A stretch of 64,000 nucleotides of DNA from Silicimonas sp963779765 (lineage in GTDB: Bacteria; Pseudomonadota; Alphaproteobacteria; Rhodobacterales; Rhodobacteraceae). Positions 17,676 to 26,459 of this stretch are shown piece after piece. The notes beneath the pieces are model-generated. The model made no database searches. It was not told where the DNA came from and saw only the letters and a list, made by a program, of their open reading frames with translations. How positions within the stretch are numbered: position 1 is the stretch's first letter; each line of letters starts with the position of its first letter. Position numbers and translations under genes: made by a program. The stretch lies in the NCBI GenBank assembly GCA_963779765.1, contig CAVZZP010000002.1:1426001-1490000 (forward strand). The letters are read 5' to 3'.

Positions 17676-19797
17676 TCAGGGCTTGCGTTCAAGATCCCGG
17701 TGCCTGACCAGCGATGCGACGTCGCTGTCCGCCTCCAAGGCAAGCATGACTGCGTGCAGGTGTTCAACATCTCGAAGGTCTACGTCAACAATAAGACGGT
17801 AAAAGTCCGGTTTCCTGTCGATGAAGACAAGGTCCGAGATGTTGGCTCCCTGCTCCCCGATAAGTGTGCATATGCGGCCCAGAACGCCACTGTCGTTGGC
17901 GATCGTCATGTCGAGGCTCACGTTGTGGACAGGCGGATGTCTGCCGTCCTGCCAGTGCAGGTCGACCCACCTGTCCGAGTTGTTCTGGACTTCGGCCAGC
18001 GCCTCGCAGTCGATGGCGTGGACGATGACACCGCGACCGCGATAGCTGATGCCGACGATCCGTTCGCCCGGCACCGGCTGACAGCAAGAGGCGCGGCTGA
18101 ACGTCTGGCTGGGCTTCAGGCCAACCACGGCGCGGCTCACGTCCACTTCGTCGCCGGTCTTGCCCGAAAGGCCGGGATAGAGCGTCTCGATCACGTCGCG
18201 CGAGGGTATTTCCGCCGATCCGATGCGGGCCAGAAGCTCGCGGCTTCCGTCGATGCCGATCTGCTTGGCCGCGATCCTCAGTGCCTTCTCGGTCGGCCGC
18301 TTTCCGACGTGGTCGAAGGCCACCCGCACCAGCTCGCGCCCCAACTTGATGAAGCGCTCGCGGTCCTCTTCGCGCAGGGACCGTCGGATAGCAGCCTTGG
18401 CCCGGCCCGTCGCCACGATGTCGATCCAGGTGGCCTGGGGGCGCTGGCCCTCGGCCGTCATGATGTCCACCGATTGCCCGTTGCGCAGCCGGGTCCACAG
18501 CGGCACGCGAATGCCGTCGACCTTGGCGCCGACGCAACTGTCGCCGATGCGGGTGTGGATGGCATAGGCGAAGTCCAGCGGAGTCGCCCCCTTCGGCAGC
18601 TTCACCACCTCGCCCTTCGGCGTGAAGCAGAACACCTGGTCGGCGTACATCTCCATCTTGACGTGTTCCAGGAACTCGTCGTGGTCGTCCTCGGTGTCGA
18701 AGCGCTCGGACACGGTGGCGATCCACTTCGCGGGATCGACCGCGAAGGGGTTCTCGGCCCGGACGCCGTCGCGATAGGACCAATGCGCCGCAACGCCCGC
18801 CTCGGCGACCTCGTGCATTTCCCGCGTGCGGATTCTGGATTTCGACCCGCTTGCCGTCGCGCCCCGACACCGTGGTGTGGATCGAGCGATATCCGTTCGA
18901 CTTAGGCTGGCTGATGTAGTCCTTGAACCGGCCCGGAACCGCACGCCAGCGCCGGTGGACGACGCCAAGCGCGGCGTAGCACTCGTCGTCCTTGCTGACG
19001 ATCACGCGGAACCCATAGATATCCGAGAGCCGGGAGAAGCCGATCTTCTTCTCTTCCATCTTGCGCCAGATCGAGTGCGGCTTCTTCGCCCGTCCGAAGA
19101 CCTGCGCATCGATGCCGGCCCGTTCCAGCTCGCCTTCAAGATCGCGCGTGATCTTCTGTATCACGTCGCCCGATTCCCGCTGAAGCGTAATGAACCGCCG
19201 GATGATCGAATTGCGCGCCTCGGGGTTCAGGACGCGGAAGGCCAGATCCTCCAGCTCCTCGCGCATCCACTGCATCCCCATGCGTCCGGCCAGCGGCGCA
19301 TAGATGTCCATCGTCTCGCGCGCCTTCTGAAGCTGCTTGTCGGGCCTCATGGCGCGGATGGTGCGCATGTTGTGCAGCCGGTCGGCCAGCTTGACGAGGA
19401 TGACCCGCAGGTCCTTCGACATCGCCATGAACAGCTTGCGGAAGTTCTCGGACTGCTTCGTCTCGGAGGACGACAGCTGAAGGTTGGTCAGCTTGGTGAC
19501 GCCATCGACCAGTCCGGCGATCTCGGCGCCGAACTGACGCTCGACCTCGGAAAAGGTCGATCGCGTGTCCTCGATGGTGTCGTGCAGAAGGGCGGTGACG
19601 ATGGTGGCGTCGTCGAGCTGCTGCTCGGTCAGGATCGCCGCCACCGCGACGGGATGGGTGAAATAACTCTCGCCCGAATGGCGCATCTGGCCTTCGTGCA
19701 TCTTGTCGCCATAGGTATACGCCCGGCGGATCAGGTCGGCGTTGGTCTTCGGGTTATAGTTTTGGACCAGAGCGATCAGGTCGTCGGCGTCGATCAT
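17676..19797 (-). CDS. Bifunctional RelA/SpoT homologue, (p)ppGpp synthetase/hydrolase (apparent +1 frameshift at 18831-18835)
   Basis: The long RSH enzyme controlling (p)ppGpp. The N-terminal HD hydrolase domain is intact ('YFTHPVAVAAIL', 'VTALLHDTIEDT', 'LAMSKD..VKLADRLHNMRT' type motifs), followed by the synthetase ('GRAKKPHSIWRKMEEK', 'FKDYISQPKSNGYRSIHTTV'). After 'GKRVEIQ' the frame breaks; 'IRTREMHEVAEAGVAAHWSY' continues in the next frame with TGS ('VFCFTPKGEVVKLPKGATPL'), helical and C-terminal ACT domains ('NDSGVLGRICTLIGEQGANI'). The repaired length is 706 residues, as expected. Alphaproteobacteria usually carry one such RSH, so true loss would be surprising. It follows rpoZ, the usual order. 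Confidence 0.9.
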
Positions 19798-19824
19798 CCG
19801 GCCCCCACCCCCAGGGGGTGAACT

Positions 19825-20178
19825 CTACGGCTGCCCCTGGGCTTCCATCAGGGCGCGGAGAAGCTTTTCCTCGCTCAGGTCGTCTTCGACCGGCTTGTCG
19901 CTCTCGGCACCCATCAGAAGCGCCATGGCGTCCTCTTCCGGCTCGTCGACCTCGATCTGGGTCTGGTTCGCCTCGATCATCCGCTCGCGCAGATCCTCGG
20001 CCGACTGCGCCTCGTCGGCGATCTCGCGAAGGCTCACGACGGGGTTCTTGTCGTTGTCGCGGTCGACCGTCAGCGGCGATCCCGTCGCGATCTCGCGTGC
20101 CCGATGCGCGGCGAGCATCACCAGCTCGAACCGGTTCGGTACCTTGTCAACGCAGTCTTCAACCGTCACGCGGGCCAT
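19825..20178 (-). CDS. rpoZ: RNA polymerase omega subunit
   Basis: 117 residues. The N-terminal 60 carry the omega fold: 'MARVTVEDCVDKVPNRFELV', 'LAAHRAREIATGSPLTVDRD', 'KNPVVSLREIADE'. The C-terminal half is acidic and low in structure, typical of the longer alphaproteobacterial omega. Omega helps beta-prime assembly and forms part of a ppGpp site on RNA polymerase, which fits its place directly upstream of the RSH gene (27-bp gap). The divergent gap 20179-20426 contains only promoter-like AT-rich DNA. Confidence 0.95.
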   Translation of the reverse strand: MARVTVEDCVDKVPNRFELVMLAAHRAREIATGSPLTVDRDNDKNPVVSLREIADEAQSAEDLRERMIEANQTQIEVDEPEEDAMALLMGAESDKPVEDDLSEEKLLRALMEAQGQP

Positions 20179-20426
20179 AACGAGGTCTCCGTCTTGAATG
20201 GGATCAGGGCGTCTACGTATTCAAGCAATCCCTGAAACACAAGGGCTAACTGAGCCCGGACGGCAGGTTTCGCGCGATCGTGACGGCGCGTCTTTCGGCA
20301 GGTGACGTGACGCTCCTACGCAAAAGGATAGTTGAATGTCTGAGGGTTTAACTCATATTAACCGCACCCAGGCATGGACTTTTCGTCCACTCACGGTGTC
20401 GGGGAATTCTGAAAGGACGTTCTCGT

Positions 20427-20984
20427 ATGTTTTACAAGGACGAACGGCTTGCGCTGTTCATTGACGGATCGAATTTATATGCGTCGGCGAAGGCTCTCGG
20501 TTTTGACATTGATTACAAGCTTTTAAGGCAGGAGTTCATGCGTCGCGGCAAGCTGCTGCGCGCGTTCTATTACACCGCCCTGCTGGAAAACGACGAATAC
20601 TCGCCCATTCGGCCCCTGGTCGACTGGCTGCATTACAACGGCTTCAGCATGGTCACGAAGCCCGCGAAGGAATTCACCGACGGCCAGGGTCGGCGCAAGA
20701 TCAAGGGAAACATGGACATCGAGCTTGCGGTCGATGCCATGGAACTGGCGCCCCGTGTCGATCACATCGTCCTCTTCTCCGGCGACGGTGATTTCCGGCC
20801 TCTGGTCGAAAGTCTCCAGCGCCAGGGCGTCCGCGTCTCGGTCGTCTCGACCATCCGCTCGCAGCCCCCGATGATCGCCGACGAACTCCGCCGCCAGGCG
20901 GACAACTTCATCGAACTGGACGAGCTCAAGGACGTGATCGGCCGCCCGCCGCGCGAACCTCGCGACGCCGGCGGCGACAGCTAG
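20427..20984 (+). CDS. NYN domain (LabA/DUF88-like) putative ribonuclease
   Basis: 185 residues of PIN-like NYN fold. Acidic catalytic positions are visible in 'LALFIDGSNLYASAKALG' (first Asp), 'KGNMDIELAVDAMELA' (second Asp) and 'IVLFSGDGDFRPLVESLQRQ' (the GDGD motif). The C-terminus is charged. Related proteins are metal-dependent RNases or are linked to RNA processing; the target is unknown. An AAAGGAC ribosome-binding site lies 8 bp upstream of ATG 20427. It is divergent from rpoZ. Confidence 0.9.
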   Translation: MFYKDERLALFIDGSNLYASAKALGFDIDYKLLRQEFMRRGKLLRAFYYTALLENDEYSPIRPLVDWLHYNGFSMVTKPAKEFTDGQGRRKIKGNMDIELAVDAMELAPRVDHIVLFSGDGDFRPLVESLQRQGVRVSVVSTIRSQPPMIADELRRQADNFIELDELKDVIGRPPREPRDAGGDS

Positions 20985-21062
20985 ACACGACGTGCGCCGG
21001 CCACAAACCGGCGCCGCCCCCGCTGGACGCTGGCGCCCAAAACGCATACCTCTGTCCGCGTC

Positions 21063-22016
21063 ATGACGAAACCTGCCCTCACCCTCTACCTCGCCGCGCC
21101 GCGCGGCTTCTGCGCCGGTGTCGACCGCGCCATCAAGATCGTCGAGCTCGCGCTCGAGAAATGGGGCGCGCCGGTCTATGTCCGGCACGAGATCGTCCAC
21201 AATCGCTACGTCGTCGACGAACTGCGCGACAAGGGCGCCGTCTTCGTCGAGGAACTGGACGAATGTCCCTCGGACCGTCCGGTCATCTTCTCGGCCCACG
21301 GCGTCCCGCGCGCGATTCCGGCCGAGGCCGAACGCCGCAACATGGTCTACGTCGACGCCACCTGCCCCCTCGTCTCGAAGGTCCACATCGAGGCCGAGCG
21401 CCACCACGAGAACGGCCTCCAGATGGTGATGATCGGCCATGCGGGCCACCCCGAGACGCTTGGCACCATGGGTCAGTTGCCCGAGGGTGAAGTGATCCTC
21501 GTCGAGACGGTCGAGGACGTGGCTGCCATCGCGCCCCGCGATCCAGAACGCCTCGCCTTCATCACCCAGACGACGCTCTCTGTCGACGACACCGCCGACA
21601 TCGTGCAGGCACTCAAATCCCGTTTCCCGACCATCGTCGGCCCCCACAAGGAAGACATCTGCTACGCCACCACCAACCGCCAGGAGGCGGTGAAGCGGAT
21701 TGCGCCTGGGATCGACGCGCTCCTCGTGATCGGCGCGCCCAACTCGTCGAATTCGAAACGCCTCGTCGAGGTCGGCCGCGCCGCGGGCTGCGGCTACGCC
21801 CAGCTTGTCCAGCGCGCTGACGAGATCGACTGGCGCGCGCTCGGCGACATCCGTCGCGTCGGCCTGACCGCAGGAGCCAGCGCGCCCGAAGTCCTCGTGA
21901 ACGAGGTCATCGACGCCTTCCGCGACCGCTTCGACGTCACGGTCGAAATGGTCGAGACCGCCATCGAGACCGTCAACTTCAAGGTCCCCCGCGTGTTGCG
22001 CAAGGCCAGCGCGTGA
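21063..22016 (+). CDS. ispH: 4-hydroxy-3-methylbut-2-enyl diphosphate reductase
   Basis: The last MEP-pathway enzyme, a 4Fe-4S protein making IPP and DMAPP from HMBPP. It has 317 residues. The three cluster cysteines are in 'PRGFCAGVDRAIKIVE', 'VDATCPLVSKVH' and 'DICYATTNRQEAVK'; substrate residues are in 'IFSAHGVPRAIPAEA' and 'APNSSNSKRLVEVGR'. It heads a tightly overlapping operon with a methyltransferase, a GST and rnhA. With dxs and ispA it shows the organism uses the MEP route. Confidence 0.97.
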   Translation: MTKPALTLYLAAPRGFCAGVDRAIKIVELALEKWGAPVYVRHEIVHNRYVVDELRDKGAVFVEELDECPSDRPVIFSAHGVPRAIPAEAERRNMVYVDATCPLVSKVHIEAERHHENGLQMVMIGHAGHPETLGTMGQLPEGEVILVETVEDVAAIAPRDPERLAFITQTTLSVDDTADIVQALKSRFPTIVGPHKEDICYATTNRQEAVKRIAPGIDALLVIGAPNSSNSKRLVEVGRAAGCGYAQLVQRADEIDWRALGDIRRVGLTAGASAPEVLVNEVIDAFRDRFDVTVEMVETAIETVNFKVPRVLRKASA

Positions 22017-22612
22017 TGCCGGACGCCGAGACGCTTGCGGCCTACGCGCTGCGCGCCGACGACTACGCCGACCGCTTCGCCAAGGGCCCGCCCGACCGGC
22101 ATCTCGAAGCCTTCATCGCCGCTCTTCCCGCGTCAGCCCGCATCCTCGACCTTGGCTGCGGACCCGGACGCGCGTCCGCCCGGATGGTCCTTGATGGGTT
22201 CAACGTCGACGCCTGGGATGCCTCCCCCGAAATGGCGCGCATCGCCCGCGACCGCTTCGGCCTCGACGTCCGCATCGCCACCTTCGACGACCTCGACGCA
22301 ACCGCCGTCTACGATGGTATCTGGGCCAACTTCTCGCTTCTCCACGCGCCCCGCGCCGAGATGCCCCGCCACCTCGCGCGCATCGCCGCCGCGCTGAAGC
22401 CCGGCGGCCTCCTGCACCTCGGCCTCAAGACCGGAACCGGCGAGAGGCGAGACAGCCTGGGCCGTTTCTACACCTTCTACCGAGAGGACGAACTCGACGG
22501 CCTTCTCACTGACGCGGGCTTCGCCATCCTCGACCGGACCACCGGCGCCGAAAAGGGTCTCGGCGGCACGACAGACCCCTTCATCATCCTCAGGGCACGC
22601 CGGAATGACTGA
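22016..22612 (+). CDS. Class I SAM-dependent methyltransferase
   Basis: 198 residues. Motif I is 'ARILDLGCGPGRASARMVLD'; the acidic end of strand 2 is 'FNVDAWDASPEMARIAR'; a motif-IV-like stretch is 'VYDGIWANFSLLHAPRAEMP', followed by 'KPGGLLHLGLKTGTGERRDS'. These mark a Rossmann methyltransferase of the Methyltransf_25 type. The substrate is unknown. ATG 22016 overlaps the ispH stop by one base (TGATG), indicating translational coupling; GTG 22013 is the in-frame alternative. Confidence 0.86.
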   Translation: MPDAETLAAYALRADDYADRFAKGPPDRHLEAFIAALPASARILDLGCGPGRASARMVLDGFNVDAWDASPEMARIARDRFGLDVRIATFDDLDATAVYDGIWANFSLLHAPRAEMPRHLARIAAALKPGGLLHLGLKTGTGERRDSLGRFYTFYREDELDGLLTDAGFAILDRTTGAEKGLGGTTDPFIILRARRND

Positions 22613-23228
22613 CCCCACGCTCTATTCGATGCCGTCCTCCGGCAACTCCTACAAGGTGCGCCTTCTCCTAGCCCTGCTCGGCCAGCCTTACCGGCACCTC
22701 GGCATGGAGTACGAGTCGCCCGCCCTCGCCGAGGCCCATACCGCCGGTGCGCTGCCCCTGAAGAAGCTCCCGGTGCTCGAACTCGCCGACGGCACGCGCA
22801 TCCCTGAATCGAACGCGATCCTCTGCTACCTCGCCGAGGGCACCGACTGGCTGCCTGCCGATCCGGTCGAGCGGGCGTTGGTTCTCGGCTGGATGTTCTG
22901 GGAGCAGAACCAGCACGAGGGCGTCATTGCTGTCCGCGCCGCCATCCTGTCCTACGAAAGTCGCCGTCACCTTCGCACGCCGGACCGTCTGGGCGAGCTT
23001 CTCGACCGCGGCCACGCCCTCCTCGCCATCATGGACGAGGCACTTCGCACCCGCGACTGGATCGCCATCGACCGCCCGACCGTCGCCGACGTCTCGCTCT
23101 ACGGCTACACCCATTCGGCGGGCACCAAGGGCGGATTCGACCTCGACCGCTTCCCTGCCGTCCGCGCCTGGCTTGCACGGGTCGAGGCCTTGCCCGGCCA
23201 TGTCGGATTGGTCGATATCCCGGCATGA
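22605..23228 (+). CDS. Glutathione S-transferase family protein
   Basis: 207 residues. The N-terminal thioredoxin-like domain has 'YSMPSSGNSYKVRLLLALLG' (Ser/Asn GSH site) and 'LKKLPVLELADGTRIPESNA' (cis-Pro and ESNAI). The helical C-terminal domain has 'DWIAIDRPTVADVSLYGYTH', where the conserved N-capping box is easily seen. The substrate is unknown. It overlaps the methyltransferase by 8 bp and rnhA by 4 bp. Confidence 0.9.
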   Translation: MTDPTLYSMPSSGNSYKVRLLLALLGQPYRHLGMEYESPALAEAHTAGALPLKKLPVLELADGTRIPESNAILCYLAEGTDWLPADPVERALVLGWMFWEQNQHEGVIAVRAAILSYESRRHLRTPDRLGELLDRGHALLAIMDEALRTRDWIAIDRPTVADVSLYGYTHSAGTKGGFDLDRFPAVRAWLARVEALPGHVGLVDIPA

Positions 23229-23692
23229 GCGAACTCTTCGCCTATACCGACGGCGCCTGTTCGGGCAACCCCGGCCCCGGCGGCTGGGGCGTCCTGATGA
23301 TCGCCCGCGACGGCGACTCGGTTCTCAAGACCCGCGAATTGAACGGCGGCGAGGCGGCGACGACGAACAACCGCATGGAGCTCATGGCCGCCATCGGCGC
23401 TCTCGAGGCGCTGACGCGACCCTCCGTCATCACGGTCGTGACCAACTCGGTCTACGTCCGCAACGGCGTCACCGAATGGATCCATAGCTGGAAGCGGAAC
23501 GGCTGGCGCACCTCGGCGAAGAAACCCGTCAAGAACGACGACCTCTGGCGCCGTCTGGACGAAGCGCGGGGCCGTCACCAGGTCACCTGGGAATGGATCA
23601 AGGGCCACGCCGGCCACCCCGAGAACGAACGCGCCGACGAACTAGCGCGGGAAGGCATGGCGCCTTTCAAGCCGCAGAGGGTGCGGGACTGA
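23225..23692 (+). CDS. rnhA: Ribonuclease HI
   Basis: 155 residues. It cleaves the RNA strand of RNA:DNA hybrids. Catalytic acidic residues: 'LFAYTDGACSGNPGPGGWGV' (Asp10 equivalent), 'TTNNRMELMAAIGALEAL' (Glu48). The third Asp sits in a strand that normally reads TDSxY, and here it reads 'VVTNSVYVRNGVTEWI', with Asn at that position. The C-terminal 'GHAGHPENERADELAREG' carries the His and last Asp. The Asn where Asp70 is expected is odd: it could be a real variant or a base-call error (AAC for GAC). It is the last gene of the ispH operon. Confidence 0.92.
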   Translation: MSELFAYTDGACSGNPGPGGWGVLMIARDGDSVLKTRELNGGEAATTNNRMELMAAIGALEALTRPSVITVVTNSVYVRNGVTEWIHSWKRNGWRTSAKKPVKNDDLWRRLDEARGRHQVTWEWIKGHAGHPENERADELAREGMAPFKPQRVRD

Positions 23693-23716
23693 CGTTGGCC
23701 GTTAACCAAACCGCCC

Positions 23717-23755
23717 ACCGACGCAATACCGACGTGATACCGACGCGATACCGAA
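23717..23755. repeat. 11-bp phased tandem repeat (ACCGAC core, 4 units)
   Basis: Units starting at 23717, 23728, 23739 and 23750 each begin ACCGAM and are spaced exactly 11 bp apart (e.g. ATACCGACGTG, ATACCGACGCG). They fill the convergent gap between rnhA and the GlsB-like gene. A similar GCCGAC repeat with the same period lies at 51615-51642, also between convergent genes. Confidence 0.7.
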
Positions 23756-23783
23756 CGGCCGTTTCGCACCAACGGCCTGAAAG

Positions 23784-24041
23784 TTAACGCCGGTTCCGCC
23801 GCTTCCGCACGACCGCCTCGGACGGGATCAGGATCAGCGCCCCCGCCGCTCCGATGATCGCATCGACGCCGGGCCGCCCGAAGGACAGCCCGAACATCAC
23901 CTTGGCCATGAACAAGAGGATCACGCCGCCAAGGGCTATGATGATCGCCTGAATGACGCCGTGGTGCGTCAGATCCCATTTCTCGGCCAGGTAGGCGACG
24001 ATCCCGCCGATCACCAGCGACCCGAAGAAGGAAAAGAACAT
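23784..24041 (-). CDS. Small membrane protein, GlsB/YeaQ/YmgE-like
   Basis: 85 residues with three hydrophobic segments: 'FFSFFGSLVIGGIVAYLAE', 'HGVIQAIIIALGGVILLFMA' and 'GVDAIIGAAGALILIPSEAV', ending in the basic tail RKRRNRR. The glycine-rich helical hairpin layout resembles the transglycosylase-associated (GlsB/YeaQ/YmgE) family of stress-related inner-membrane proteins. The similarity is moderate, so the family call is tentative. It lies downstream of rplA and its terminator on the same strand and so is probably transcribed separately. Confidence 0.6.
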   Translation of the reverse strand: MFFSFFGSLVIGGIVAYLAEKWDLTHHGVIQAIIIALGGVILLFMAKVMFGLSFGRPGVDAIIGAAGALILIPSEAVVRKRRNRR

Positions 24042-24115
24042 CTGCGCGACTCCTCGTTTTGCGGCGCAGTCTAGACGGGGCTCAGGCCGTCGGAAAGCAG
24101 CCGGTTACGCAAATG

Positions 24116-24141
24116 AAAAGGGCAGGTGTTTCCACCTGCCC
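24116..24141 (-). terminator. Intrinsic terminator of the rplK-rplA operon
   Basis: GGGCAGGTG (24120-24128), a four-base loop and CACCTGCCC (24133-24141). On the minus strand it is followed by TTTT (24116-24119), 26 bp past the rplA stop. Confidence 0.85.
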
Positions 24142-24166
24142 CTTCACAAAAACGTTGCAGATCCGG

Positions 24167-24865
24167 TCAGTTACCCGTGGCGCTCGCCACGTCGATCGAC
24201 ACGCCGGGACCCATGGTCGACGACAGGGCGACCTTCTTCATGTAGGTGCCTTTCGCGCCAGCCGGACGAGCCTTCGAGACCGCGTCGACGAAAGCGCGGA
24301 TGTTCTCGATCAGCTTGGCCTCGTCGAAGGACGCCTTGCCGACGCCGGCATGGATGACGCCGGCCTTCTCGGCCTTGAACTGGACCTGTCCGCCCTTGGC
24401 GGCCTCGATGGCCTCCTTGACGTCCATCGTCACCGTTCCGACCTTGGGGTTCGGCATCAGGTTCCGGGGACCCAGAACCTTGCCCAGACGACCGACGATC
24501 GGCATCATGTCCGGGGTCGCGATGCAGCGGTCGAACTCGATCTTGCCGGACTGGACCGTCTCCATCAGGTCTTCCGCACCCACGATATCGGCGCCGGCGG
24601 CCTTGGCCTCGTCGGCCTTGGCACCGCGCGCGAAGACGGCGACGCGAACGGTCTTGCCGGTGCCGTTCGGCAGGTTGACCGTGCCGCGGACCATCTGGTC
24701 CGCATGGCGCGGGTCGACGCCGAGGTTCATCGCGATTTCAACGGTTTCGTCGAATTTCGCCGTCGCGTTGGACTTCACCAGGGCGACGGCATCTTCGACC
24801 GTAAGGTTCTCCTTGCCGACGAAAGCTTCGCGGGCGGAGGTTGTACGTTTACCGAGCTTGGCCAT
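24167..24865 (-). CDS. rplA: 50S ribosomal protein L1
   Basis: 232 residues, the standard L1 length. Seen: 'TVEDAVALVKSNATAKFDET' and 'EIAMNLGVDPRHADQMVRGT' (domain I), then 'DMMPIVGRLGKVLGPRNLMP' 'NPKVGTVT' (L1 signature). L1 binds 23S rRNA at the stalk near the E site and represses its own mRNA in many bacteria. It is 3 bp after rplK. The transcript ends at the hairpin after rplA, so rplJ and rplL are not in this transcript. Confidence 0.98.
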   Translation of the reverse strand: MAKLGKRTTSAREAFVGKENLTVEDAVALVKSNATAKFDETVEIAMNLGVDPRHADQMVRGTVNLPNGTGKTVRVAVFARGAKADEAKAAGADIVGAEDLMETVQSGKIEFDRCIATPDMMPIVGRLGKVLGPRNLMPNPKVGTVTMDVKEAIEAAKGGQVQFKAEKAGVIHAGVGKASFDEAKLIENIRAFVDAVSKARPAGAKGTYMKKVALSSTMGPGVSIDVASATGN

Positions 24866-24868
24866 GAC

Positions 24869-25297
24869 TTATCCCTTCACCTCGATACCCATGGACCGCG
24901 CAGAGCCCAGGATGATCTTCATTGCCTGCTCGACGTCATTCGCGCTGAGGTCTTTCATCTTGGCCTCGGCGATCTCGCGCAGTTGGGCAGTCGTTACGGT
25001 GCCGACAGTCTCCCGCGAGGGGGTCTTGGCGCCCGAGGACAGCTTGGCGGCCTTCTTCAGGAGGAACGACGCCGGGGGCGTCTTGATGTCCATCGTGAAG
25101 GACTTGTCCTGATAGTAGGTGATCACGGTCGGGCAGGGCGCACCCGGCTCCATCTCCTGCGTCTTGGCGTTGAACGCCTTGCAGAATTCCATGATGTTGA
25201 TGCCGCGCTGACCGAGCGCCGGACCGACCGGCGGGGAGGGGTTCGCTTGCCCGGCTTTCACCTGGAGCTTGAGTTGCCCCATGACTTTCTTGGCCAT
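24869..25297 (-). CDS. rplK: 50S ribosomal protein L11
   Basis: 142 residues. The N-terminal domain is 'LKLQVKAGQANPSPPVGPAL' (proline-rich switch region), with 'GQRGINIMEFCKAFNAKTQ', and the C-terminal rRNA-binding domain is 'GTVTTAQLREIAEAKMKDLS'. L11 forms the GTPase-associated centre, needed for stringent RelA activation. It lies 200 bp downstream of nusG; that gap is long enough for a separate promoter, but no clear one is seen. Confidence 0.98.
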   Translation of the reverse strand: MAKKVMGQLKLQVKAGQANPSPPVGPALGQRGINIMEFCKAFNAKTQEMEPGAPCPTVITYYQDKSFTMDIKTPPASFLLKKAAKLSSGAKTPSRETVGTVTTAQLREIAEAKMKDLSANDVEQAMKIILGSARSMGIEVKG

Positions 25298-25497
25298 TGG
25301 CCGTCTCCTGTTTCAACGGCTTCGAAACGCGTTCCGAAACCTTTGGTTGACGTGGTCCGGTCCAGCGGTCGCGTCCGCCTCGCCTCCCACGGAGGGTGCC
25401 GCCCATGGGGCGACCGGCGGGGGATATCCGCACCCGGCCTGAAAAGCAAGAGCCGGAATTACCCGGCGCCCGAGACTTCCGAGCAAAAAGGTGAGCG

Positions 25498-26031
25498 TCA
25501 GCCGTTCTTCGAAACCTGCGTGAATTCGAGCTCGACCGGCGTTGCGCGGCCGAAGATCGACACAGTCACCTTCAGGCGCTGGTTGTCCTCGTCCACTTCC
25601 TCGACCGTGCCTTCGAAGTCCTCGAACGGGCCGTCGTTGACCTTCACTTTCTCGCCGATATCGAAGCTTATCATCAGCTTCGGCTGGCTCTCGCCTTCCT
25701 CGACGCGGTTCAGGATCGCGTTGACCTCGTCATCCCGCATCGGCATCGGGCGACCTTGCGGGCCCAGGAAGCCGGTCACGCGGTTGATCGAGGTGATGAG
25801 GTGATAGCCTTCGTCGGTCATCTCCATCCGCACCAGGACATAGCCGGGCATGAAGCGCCGCTCGGCAGTCACCTTCTTGCCGCGTCTGATTTCGATGACC
25901 TCTTCGGTCGGAACCAGCACTTCCTCGATCTGCTCCTGAAGGCTGGCGTCCTCCACGGCATGACGGATTTGCTCGGCGACCTTCTTCTCGAAGTTCGACA
26001 GCACGCTTACGGAATACCAGCGCTTCGCCAT
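25498..26031 (-). CDS. nusG: Transcription termination/antitermination factor NusG
   Basis: 177 residues. The N-terminal NGN domain starts 'MAKRWYSVSVLSNFEKKVAE' and includes 'RFMPGYVLVRMEMTDEGYH' and 'VTGFLGPQGRPMPMRDDEV'. The C-terminal KOW domain is 'FDIGEKVKVNDGPFEDFEGT'. NusG clamps RNA polymerase and couples it to Rho or the ribosome. It is in the conserved secE-nusG order, 146 bp downstream of secE. Confidence 0.97.
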   Translation of the reverse strand: MAKRWYSVSVLSNFEKKVAEQIRHAVEDASLQEQIEEVLVPTEEVIEIRRGKKVTAERRFMPGYVLVRMEMTDEGYHLITSINRVTGFLGPQGRPMPMRDDEVNAILNRVEEGESQPKLMISFDIGEKVKVNDGPFEDFEGTVEEVDEDNQRLKVTVSIFGRATPVELEFTQVSKNG

Positions 26032-26177
26032 GGGTCAGGTCCTCTTGCAGATGCGGCGAAAGCGCCGCCCGGAAATGAAAGCGGCGTGCAACAGGTGCAC
26101 GCCTCTACAGGATCGCCAGATACCCGCATGGAACTCGGATGACAAGTCCCAAGGCCTCCGCTTTGCAGAGCGCCGTT

Positions 26178-26375
26178 TCAGCCGAAGAAGGTGAGGATGC
26201 CCTTCAGGCCTTCGCGGATGATCAGGTCGATGATGAGAAAGAAGGTCGCCGTCAGCATCGCGAGGATGAAGACCATCACCGAGGTCAGAACGACTTCGCG
26301 GCGCGACGGCCAGACGACCTTCGAGATCTCGGCACGTGCCTGCTGCGCGAACTGAAGCGGGTTTTTGGTAGCCAT
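26178..26375 (-). CDS. secE: Preprotein translocase subunit SecE
   Basis: 65 residues, the short single-TM form of SecE. An amphipathic helix ('NPLQFAQQARAEISKVVWPS') with the conserved VVWPSR motif precedes one TM helix ('VVLTSVMVFILAMLTATFFL'). It clamps SecY in the inner-membrane translocon. The gene order tRNA-Trp, small membrane protein, secE, nusG, rplK, rplA follows the bacterial norm. Confidence 0.97.
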   Translation of the reverse strand: MATKNPLQFAQQARAEISKVVWPSRREVVLTSVMVFILAMLTATFFLIIDLIIREGLKGILTFFG

Positions 26376-26459
26376 CTCGGGTCCTTTCGGCTTTGCGCGC
26401 AGATACGCTCAACCGACGGCCGGTTCAACCCCGCCCGTCGGTCATGGACGCGTGCGCCA

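Noticed and set aside
20348..20361. CtrA-like box TTAACTCATATTAA upstream of the NYN gene
   Set aside because: The spacing between the TTAA halves is 6, not the 7 of the CtrA consensus, so a CtrA site cannot be claimed from this.
24059..25804. Long open frame opposite rplA, rplK and part of nusG
   Set aside because: A shadow frame typical of high GC; no family features, and the conserved genes lie on the other strand. The same applies to long frames opposite tuf (28491-29786), dxs (7318-8907) and mcd (46753-47805).
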